Below are positions 1-4,984 of a stretch of 25,439 nucleotides of DNA, piece by piece. Position numbers and translations under genes: made by a program. Below the pieces are notes generated by a model. That model made no database searches. It was not told the origin of the DNA and saw nothing but the letters and a program-made list of their open reading frames with translations. The stretch is from a virus, in IMG/VR virus record IMGVR_UViG_3300042691_020122, positions 1 to 25,439 of that record; one strand, given 5' to 3'. Numbering within the stretch: the first letter of the stretch is position 1; the number at the start of each line of letters is the position of its first letter.

Positions 1-47
1 CCTAACTTGAATTCGCCCGCAGAAACTGCGGAATAACACAGTAACAG
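1..47 (-). promoter_or_regulatory. attI: attI-like integron recombination site and intI upstream region (partial)
   Basis: Read on the minus strand, this stretch ends at the window edge with AAGTTAGG, which fits the first six bases of the integron core site GTTRRRY. Before it lie two direct GTTA repeats (GTTACTG and GTTATTC), like the integrase-binding direct repeats of attI1. Position fits too: attI normally lies just upstream of intI, with cassettes on the far side. A perfect 6-bp inverted repeat with a 3-base loop (17-31) sits between the repeats and the core. The core is cut by the window edge, so the cassette side cannot be seen. The assignment rests on short motifs plus position. Confidence 0.5.
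26..41 (+). promoter_or_regulatory. Putative LexA (SOS) box in front of intI
   Basis: CTGCGGAATAACACAG fits the CTG-N10-CAG form of gammaproteobacterial and betaproteobacterial LexA operators, and the right flank (ACAGTA) matches the E. coli consensus edge. The centre is less AT-rich than the consensus. It ends 6 bases before the intI ATG, where bound LexA would block transcription or early elongation. SOS control of intI by LexA is established for class 1 and Vibrio integrons; for this site it is inferred from the motif and its position. Confidence 0.5.
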
Positions 48-1082
48 ATGAGCGCCGACACCCAATCCAGGCCCCGCACAGCCGCCCACCCAGCCGCAGA
101 GCCAACAGCCCGCGGCATGCTGCAAACGCAGTTTCGGGCGGCCATGCGGGTGCGCCACTACAGCCTGCGCACTGAGCGCACGTACTGGCAGTGGATCAGG
201 CGTTTTGTGCTGTGGTCTGGCAAGCGGCACCCGCGCGACATGGGCGCCGCAGAGATCGGCCAGTTCCTGAGCTGGCTGGCCACTGATGGCGAGGTGTCGG
301 CCAGCACTCAGCGCCAGGCGCTGGCGGCCCTGCTGTTCCTGTATCAGCAGGTGCTGGCGATTGAGCTGCCGTACATCGACAGCATCGTGCGGGCCAAGCA
401 GCCAAAGCGGCTGCCAGTTGTGCTGAGCCGCGAAGAGGTGGCCGCCATTTGGCGGCACATCCCCGACGCCTGCCCGCGCGGCCTGGCCCTGCGTTTGATG
501 TACGGCACCGGCCTTCGCTTGATGGAAGCGCTACGCCTGCGCATGCAGGATGTGGACTTTTCCACAGGCAGCATCACTGTGCGCGGCGGCAAAGGCGACA
601 AAGACCGCACCGTGATGTTGCCGCGGACGCTGGAGCCGCAACTGCGCGAGTTGATGCGCCAGCGGGAGGCCTGGCACGTGGTGGACATGGCCACCGGGCA
701 TGCGGACGTTGAACTGCCGAACGCCCTGCACCGCAAGTACCCACAGGCGCCGCGGCAGCTTGGCTGGCAATTCATTTTTGCCACTGAGCACTACTGCACG
801 TGCCCACGCACTGGCGCCGTGCGGCGGCACCACCTGCACGAAGAGGGCATCCAGCGGCTGATGGCCAAGGCGGTGCAACTGGCCCGCATCGGCAAGCGCG
901 CCACCCCGCACACCCTGCGCCACTCGTTTGCCACCCACCTGCTGCAGGCGGGCTATGACATCCGCACCATTCAGACGCTGCTGGGCCACTCGGATGTTGA
1001 AACGACCATGATTTACACCCACGTGCTGCCAGCCAGCCAGGGCGGCCGGGGCGTCATCAGCCCGCTTGATGCCCTGGCGTAA
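48..1082 (+). CDS. intI: Integron integrase IntI (tyrosine recombinase)
   Basis: A 344-residue tyrosine recombinase that would insert and excise gene cassettes by recombining attI with attC sites. The catalytic set is complete: R157 (GTGLR), H288 and R291 (TPHTLRH), H314 (LLGH) and nucleophile Y323 (MIYTH). The N-terminal core-binding domain shows the typical HYSLRTERTYW and STQRQALAALLFLY stretches. The extra segment at about 222-245 (LHRKYPQAPRQLGW, then a FIFA stretch) separates IntI from XerC/D. Length is close to IntI1 (337), and the C-terminus ends in the usual SPLDAL. ATG at 48 has only a weak ribosome binding site; M24 at 117 is an alternative start. The gene appears intact and functional. 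It lies between an attI-like site and a TPP riboswitch remnant, so it belongs to a chromosomal integron rather than to the phage. Confidence 0.96.
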   Translation: MSADTQSRPRTAAHPAAEPTARGMLQTQFRAAMRVRHYSLRTERTYWQWIRRFVLWSGKRHPRDMGAAEIGQFLSWLATDGEVSASTQRQALAALLFLYQQVLAIELPYIDSIVRAKQPKRLPVVLSREEVAAIWRHIPDACPRGLALRLMYGTGLRLMEALRLRMQDVDFSTGSITVRGGKGDKDRTVMLPRTLEPQLRELMRQREAWHVVDMATGHADVELPNALHRKYPQAPRQLGWQFIFATEHYCTCPRTGAVRRHHLHEEGIQRLMAKAVQLARIGKRATPHTLRHSFATHLLQAGYDIRTIQTLLGHSDVETTMIYTHVLPASQGGRGVISPLDALA

Positions 1083-1111
1083 GCCAGCCAGGGCAGTTGC
1101 ACTACACTGCG

Positions 1112-1190
1112 CGCCTCGCTAGGGGTGCTGGCTGCGGCCGGCTGAGAAAGTCCCTTTGAACCTGAGGCGCCGTTGTTGGCGCAGGCACAC
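1112..1190 (+). promoter_or_regulatory. TPP riboswitch (thi box), apparently broken in its 3' half
   Basis: The conserved TPP aptamer signatures occur in order: AGGGGTGC (1121-1128), a P3 stem GCTGGC/GCCGGC with loop TGCG, CTGAGA (1142-1147), TCCCT closing P2, and TTTGAACCTGA (1155-1165). From 1166 the expected GG-TAAT-CC element and final AGGGA are absent. A GCGCC/GGCGC hairpin with loop GTTGTT and a CAGG that can pair with CCTG take their place, and no 3' strand of P1 follows. No thi gene follows either; the next gene is a phage recombinase. The likely explanation is insertion of the phage inside the aptamer, leaving the 5' half here. A natural variant or decayed riboswitch is less likely. 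TPP riboswitches normally repress thiamine synthesis or uptake genes. Confidence 0.75.
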
Positions 1191-1215
1191 CGCGTTTACG
1201 TGGCGTGCATGAGGT
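1160..1215. other. attL: Candidate attL (serine recombinase crossover junction)
   Basis: The riboswitch consensus is lost between about 1165 and 1186, and the recombinase gene starts at 1247. Large serine integrase genes usually sit next to their own attP half-site. The stretch holds an imperfect palindrome (CACACCGCG, TTTA, CGTGGCGTG at 1186-1207; 7 of 9 positions pair) and the GCGCC/GGCGC inverted repeat at 1167-1182, as expected for half-site recognition. The other junction is outside the window, so the core dinucleotide cannot be fixed and the borders are approximate. Confidence 0.4.
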
Positions 1216-1246
1216 AAGCCCCGCGCAGCCGATCTAAACTCAGGCG

Positions 1247-2854
1247 ATGACGCCACGGGTTTACAGCTACATCCGATTCAGCCACGCGCGCCAGGCCGCC
1301 GGAGCCAGCACCGAACGGCAGGCAGCCTATGCCAAGCGCTGGGCCGACGAGAACGGGCTGCAGCTCGATGCCGAGCTGACGATGCGCGATGAGGGGCTGA
1401 GCGCCTACCACCAGAGGCATGTGAAGGCCGGCGCCTTGGGCGCGTTCCTGCGCGCCGTCTCGGATGGGCTCATCGCCCCAGGCAGCGTGCTGGTGGTGGA
1501 GGCCCTGGACAGGCTCAGCCGCGCCGAACCGCTGCAGGCTCAGGCCCAGCTCGGCAGCATCATCAATGCGGGCATCAGCGTAGTCACGGCCAGCGATGGG
1601 AAGGTGTACAGCCGGGACAGACTCAAGGCCAACCCCATGGATTTGGTCTACAGCCTACTGGTGATGATCCGCGCGCACGAAGAGAGCGACACCAAGAGCA
1701 CCAGAGTACGCGACGCCATCCGGCGCCAGGTGGACGGCTGGAAGGCCGGCACATACCGCGGCCTTGTGAGCTACGGCCCCACCCCGAGCTGGCTACGCCG
1801 CGCAGGCGACCGATGGGAGTTTGTGCCGGAGCGTGCCGAGGCAGTGCGCCTGGCCGCGGCCATGTGCCTGCAAGGCGCTGGCACAGCGCGCATCGCCCAG
1901 GCACTGCATGAGCGTGACCTGCGCACCAGTGATGCCCCACCCACCAGCGGCGCCCTGGTGCGCCTGTTTGCGCAGCCAGCCCTGATGGGCGACAAACACC
2001 TGCAGCTTGATGGCACAGAGCACGTGCTGCAGGGCTACTACCCGCCGCTGCTGGAGCCAGCCACCTGGCAGGCGCTGCGGGCCGCGGCCGACGCCAAAGG
2101 CCGCAAGGCCGTGCGCGGTGAAATCCCGTCCATCCTGACGGGCTACGGCATCACCACCTGCGGGTATTGCGGCTCAGCGCTCAAGGCGCAGACCATGGCC
2201 AGCAAGCGCAGGGCTGACGGCAGCCTGGCTGACGGCCACCGCCGGCTGCAGTGCGTGCGCGTCAACGCGGGCGACGGCTGCCCGGTGCCCGGCAGTTGCT
2301 CAGCCGCGCCCATCGAACGCGCCATCATTCGCTATTGCTCGGATGTCATCAACCTGCAGAGGCTCTATGACGGAGACAGCGCCGCCGGCCCGCGCGCTGT
2401 AGTGGCCCAGCTCGCCGATGAGGCGCAGCGCATCGAGAGCCAACTGCAGCGGCTGACGGACGCGCTGCTGACGACAGAGAGCCCGCCCGAGGCATTCGTA
2501 CGCAGGGCCAAAGAGCTGGAGCAAGCAAAGGCCCGCTCTGATGACGCCCTGCGCGCGGCAGAGGCTGAGCTGCAGGCCGCAGCAAGAGCCGGCACCGATG
2601 GCGCACACCTGCGCTGGCGCTCCATTGCTGATGGTGTGGAGGCGCTCGACTATGACGCCAGGATGCGCGCCCGCCAACTCGTGGCCGACACGTTTTCTCG
2701 GCTCACCATCTGGATGCAGGGCACCAGGCCGCACAGCAAGCGCAGCGGGCCCATTGACGTGATGCTGACAGCCCGAGGAGGGCTGACGCGCTGGCTGCGG
2801 GTGCAGCCGTCAGGCGATTGGGTAGCCGGCGAAGAGGCCGACAGCGCCGGGTAG
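1247..2854 (+). CDS. Large serine recombinase (phage integrase)
   Basis: A 535-residue large serine recombinase, the probable integrase of this prophage. The N-terminal resolvase domain (about 4-150) contains YSYIRFS with predicted nucleophile S12 and R10, then VLVVEALDRLSR (81-92), matching the conserved D-R-L-SR motif. A recombinase domain follows (about 165-290), then a zinc ribbon with C305, C308, C336 and C345, and a coiled coil at about 395-455 of the kind that controls integration versus excision. ATG at 1247 has a weak AGG-type ribosome binding site. It is transcribed towards the lysis genes, which are convergent, with only five bases between the stop codons. No directionality factor is visible in the window. 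The protein looks intact. Confidence 0.93.
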   Translation: MTPRVYSYIRFSHARQAAGASTERQAAYAKRWADENGLQLDAELTMRDEGLSAYHQRHVKAGALGAFLRAVSDGLIAPGSVLVVEALDRLSRAEPLQAQAQLGSIINAGISVVTASDGKVYSRDRLKANPMDLVYSLLVMIRAHEESDTKSTRVRDAIRRQVDGWKAGTYRGLVSYGPTPSWLRRAGDRWEFVPERAEAVRLAAAMCLQGAGTARIAQALHERDLRTSDAPPTSGALVRLFAQPALMGDKHLQLDGTEHVLQGYYPPLLEPATWQALRAAADAKGRKAVRGEIPSILTGYGITTCGYCGSALKAQTMASKRRADGSLADGHRRLQCVRVNAGDGCPVPGSCSAAPIERAIIRYCSDVINLQRLYDGDSAAGPRAVVAQLADEAQRIESQLQRLTDALLTTESPPEAFVRRAKELEQAKARSDDALRAAEAELQAAARAGTDGAHLRWRSIADGVEALDYDARMRARQLVADTFSRLTIWMQGTRPHSKRSGPIDVMLTARGGLTRWLRVQPSGDWVAGEEADSAG

Positions 2855-2859
2855 GCCCA

Positions 2860-3111
2860 TCAGCGCGGCCAGGCTTTGACCAGCGCGGCATGCCGGGCGC
2901 GGCACTCTGCCGCCGCAGACTCGCGCACCGCGACCACCTCCAGCAGCGCACCCAGCGGCACATCACCGGCCGGGTATGCCGGCCCAGCATCGCACAGGGC
3001 GGCCAGCGCAGCCGGCGGCGGCTCAATCGCCTGCGGGCTTGGCACCGGCTGACTGCCGCAGCCTGTCAACAGCACCAGCAGGCACCAGCACGTCAGCAAG
3101 TTGCACCGCAT
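2860..3111 (-). CDS. Rz1: Rz1-like spanin lipoprotein
   Basis: An 83-residue lipoprotein, the outer-membrane half of a two-component spanin that joins outer and inner membranes in the last lysis step. The N-terminus is a lipoprotein signal peptide with lipobox LLTGC (C18), followed by a proline-rich stretch (QPVPSPQAIEPPP), typical of Rz1. The ATG at 3111 is preferred because it places the lipobox at the normal distance; a start at 3141 would add ten residues that spoil the signal peptide. The gene begins inside the 3' end of Rz in a different frame (overlap 3023-3111) and runs on past it, a classic overlapping Rz/Rz1 arrangement. Confidence 0.82.
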   Translation of the reverse strand: MRCNLLTCWCLLVLLTGCGSQPVPSPQAIEPPPAALAALCDAGPAYPAGDVPLGALLEVVAVRESAAAECRARHAALVKAWPR

Positions 3112-3409
3112 CACCACCCCCCGCCGGGCAGGCCGGCACACTCAACGCATCACGCAGACCCACCCGGGCCTGCTCAAGCTGAGCACGGATTGCAGCCCGG
3201 CCAGCCTCGTATTCAGCGGCGGCGGCCTGCGAATCACGGGCGCGCTGCTGCGCCTGCAGCCGCGCCGCCTCGGCCTGCACTGCATTGGCCTCGGCCCACT
3301 CCAGCCGAACCGCTGACGCACCAACCGAGCGACCATGCAGCCAGGCACCGCCGGCCAGCACAGCCGCGGCCACCAGCACGCCAACCGCGATCCAGCCAGA
3401 GGGCAGCAT
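3023..3409 (-). CDS. Rz: Rz-like inner-membrane spanin
   Basis: A 128-residue protein with one N-terminal membrane segment (about 5-24, rich in V/A/L) and a long Ala/Gln/Glu-rich predicted coiled coil (about 35-90), the form of an inner-membrane spanin subunit. Its partner would be the Rz1 lipoprotein encoded in an overlapping frame. The ATG at 3409 is chosen because it shares one base with the TGA of the upstream holin-like gene (TGATG), indicating translational coupling. A longer open frame to 3523 adds 38 residues that overlap the holin gene and have no membrane character. The function is inferred from form and position, since spanins have weak sequence conservation. Confidence 0.78.
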   Translation of the reverse strand: MLPSGWIAVGVLVAAAVLAGGAWLHGRSVGASAVRLEWAEANAVQAEAARLQAQQRARDSQAAAAEYEAGRAAIRAQLEQARVGLRDALSVPACPAGGGDAVQLADVLVPAGAVDRLRQSAGAKPAGD

Positions 3410-3660
3410 CACGCACCACCCGGGCCACGGGCCTGGAGCGCACTGGCCACGGCCTTGATGGCATCCACAGCCGATGTGCCGACATTCCCACCCATGTAGT
3501 ACAGCACGGTGGACGTGGCCCACATCACGAGCTGCCCGCCGTCAATCCAGGCGCAGTGCCGCGCCACCATGGCGCACGCCAGGGAGACAACAGCCAGCCA
3601 GAGCTTGCGGCTGCGCCATGCCGCGCGCCCCTTTGCTGGCACACCGCTTTCGGCACTCAT
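3409..3660 (-). CDS. Holin-like small membrane protein
   Basis: An 83-residue protein with two hydrophobic segments (about 19-35 and 44-60) joined by a short loop (CAWIDGG), with a basic stretch before the first segment. This is the form of a class II holin, which makes membrane lesions that release or activate the endolysin. The ATG at 3660 overlaps the TGA of the transglycosylase gene by four bases (ATGA), and its own stop overlaps the Rz start, so it is embedded in the lysis cassette. The open frame extends upstream to 3795, but that part lies inside the transglycosylase gene and looks like a shadow. The upstream transglycosylase also carries holin-like membrane segments, so this may be a second holin or an antiholin. 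Confidence 0.65.
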   Translation of the reverse strand: MSAESGVPAKGRAAWRSRKLWLAVVSLACAMVARHCAWIDGGQLVMWATSTVLYYMGGNVGTSAVDAIKAVASALQARGPGGA

Positions 3661-4613
3661 GACACAAGCGCCCGGTACTTGGGCAGCTCTTTGAGCATCA
3701 CGTGGCGGGAATGGTCCCGGTTGATGTCGCAGGCGCTGCGCTTGCCGTAGAGTGCGGCGCGGCTCTTGGTGCAGGTGTGCTCGACGTGGCCCCACCAGCG
3801 CTGCGGATCACACCCGGCTTTGACCTGGCAGGCCCGCCTGTCGCTCTGGACGCCGCCCAGGCCGCCGTTGTACGCGGCGTTGGCCATGGTCAAACGCTCC
3901 CACGGGTCAGACACGGCACGCAAGGCCTGCCAGTTGCCACGGGACATCAAGACCACCGCCCGTATCTGCAAATCAGGCCGCTGATAGACGTTTGCCCAAC
4001 TCCATTCACGCAACGCCGGGTGCCTGTCGCGCATGTCGGCCAGGCTGTCAAAGCGCAGCGAACCATCCGGCCGCCATGCCCTCGTGATCTGGCCCAGGCC
4101 GGCGCCTTCCTCGCGCGCCGTCTTGAGCTGGGCCGTAGGGCTCCAGCAACTGCGCAGTGACGGGCAACCGCTTTCATGGGCGATCAGTGCGGCGGTGTAG
4201 TGCGGCCATTGCAACTCTGGCCAGTGCTGCCGAGACTCAGCCAGGATGATGGGCGCAAACTTGGCAGCGCGCGGGTCAGGCGTCTGCGCGTGGGCGCGGC
4301 CGGCAAAGAGGCCGACCACAGCATTGAACACAATGCTCAGCGCAATGAGAGCCAGGCCGGCACCGATTGGGTGCTCACCAGCTTTGGCGAACAGTCGGCG
4401 GGCATCCGCCTCCTTGTAATCGTGCGTGGCCTTGCGGCCCCAGTGGGCCAGCAACAGCGCCACCATGCCAGAGCCAATGCCCAGCAGCCACAGGCCAGTG
4501 CTGGTGCCCTTGTCGGGGTCAGTGACCAGCAGGCCAACGATGGCCGCCAGAGAGCCGCCCACCATGAATTTGTACCGGAAGCGCATGGCCTTCCACCGCT
4601 CAACGATTTGCAT
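3657..4613 (-). CDS. Holin-domain / lytic transglycosylase (SLT) fusion endolysin
   Basis: A 318-residue protein that would cleave peptidoglycan during lysis. Residues 1-105 contain three hydrophobic segments (about 17-31, 41-57, 83-103) with RYKF, TDPD and GAGLALI motifs resembling a family of small phage putative holins. An AHA-Q sequence (107-110) looks like a signal peptidase site. Residues 115-260 are a lytic transglycosylase domain: E147 in AHESGC is the probable catalytic glutamate, followed by GLGQ (172-175) and AYNGG (247-251). The ATG at 4613 is chosen because GGAGG lies six bases upstream; the open frame to 4763 overlaps another small gene and has no matching character. Holin and transglycosylase are usually separate genes in related phages, so a fusion, or secretion through the third segment, is inferred. 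Confidence 0.82.
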   Translation of the reverse strand: MQIVERWKAMRFRYKFMVGGSLAAIVGLLVTDPDKGTSTGLWLLGIGSGMVALLLAHWGRKATHDYKEADARRLFAKAGEHPIGAGLALIALSIVFNAVVGLFAGRAHAQTPDPRAAKFAPIILAESRQHWPELQWPHYTAALIAHESGCPSLRSCWSPTAQLKTAREEGAGLGQITRAWRPDGSLRFDSLADMRDRHPALREWSWANVYQRPDLQIRAVVLMSRGNWQALRAVSDPWERLTMANAAYNGGLGGVQSDRRACQVKAGCDPQRWWGHVEHTCTKSRAALYGKRSACDINRDHSRHVMLKELPKYRALVS

Positions 4614-4767
4614 TTGCAACCTCCACTGGTTGACCCTTGAAAACCGGCGACAGCACGCCGCCGAGCTTGATGGAATACGCCAGCGCCAGGCCGTAATCCG
4701 TGAAAAACTCGACCGTGGCGCAGTTGATTTCAACGACCCAGGCAAATGGCTTTGACCTATCAATCAT
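4600..4767 (-). CDS. Small hypothetical phage protein (55 aa)
   Basis: A 55-residue open frame from ATG 4767 to TGA 4600 that is easy to miss. It starts MIDRSKPFAWVVEINCATVE and ends PVEVANANR. It overlaps the stop of the upstream gene by four bases (ATGA), and its last 14 bases overlap the start of the transglycosylase gene, whose ribosome binding site lies inside it. The tight coupling on both sides and the otherwise empty gap it fills argue that it is real. It has no clear membrane segment and no recognised domain. Its place at the head of the lysis genes may mean a part in lysis timing, but nothing in the sequence shows a function. Confidence 0.7.
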   Translation of the reverse strand: MIDRSKPFAWVVEINCATVEFFTDYGLALAYSIKLGGVLSPVFKGQPVEVANANR

Positions 4768-4964
4768 GGCGCACCACCACTGCTGTGCGTAAACCAGCCC
4801 TTTGCGGCAGCAAACCCCAACACCGCCACCCCAGCCAGCCAGAATATACGGGTCACCAGGCTTTTGCCGATTTGCCCATATACCTTTTCCAGCGCACGAT
4901 CAGCCGCAGCATTGGCTATGGCCTCCATGTCTTTAGTTGTCAGTGGTCTTGTATCTTCTGGCAT
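4764..4964 (-). CDS. Small single-span membrane protein
   Basis: A 66-residue protein with a charged, helical N-terminal half (MPEDTRPLTTKDMEAIANAA) and one hydrophobic segment at about 40-56, followed by a short polar tail. AGGG lies six bases before the ATG at 4964. It starts 20 bases after the tail hub/fibre gene and overlaps the next small gene by ATGA, so it opens the lysis cassette. It could be a holin accessory or antiholin, or a membrane-associated protein of unknown role. The exact family is not recognised. Confidence 0.7.
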   Translation of the reverse strand: MPEDTRPLTTKDMEAIANAAADRALEKVYGQIGKSLVTRIFWLAGVAVLGFAAAKGWFTHSSGGAP

Positions 4965-4984
4965 GATTTACCCTGAATACTTGC

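Noticed and set aside
1083-1246. attC cassette site between intI and the recombinase
   Set aside because: GTT-containing stretches here (GTTGTTG, GTTGGCG, GTTTACG) do not fit GTTRRRY with a matching RYYYAAC partner; the TPP aptamer explains the stretch better.
2818-3750. A 310-residue plus-strand open frame opposite the lysis genes
   Set aside because: Very rich in Pro/Arg/His/Gln, overlaps the recombinase end and lies antisense to Rz, Rz1 and the holin-like gene, which have clear features.
4614-4763. N-terminal 50-residue extension of the transglycosylase
   Set aside because: It overlaps the 55-residue gene in another frame and lacks a ribosome binding site, whereas GGAGG supports the ATG at 4613.
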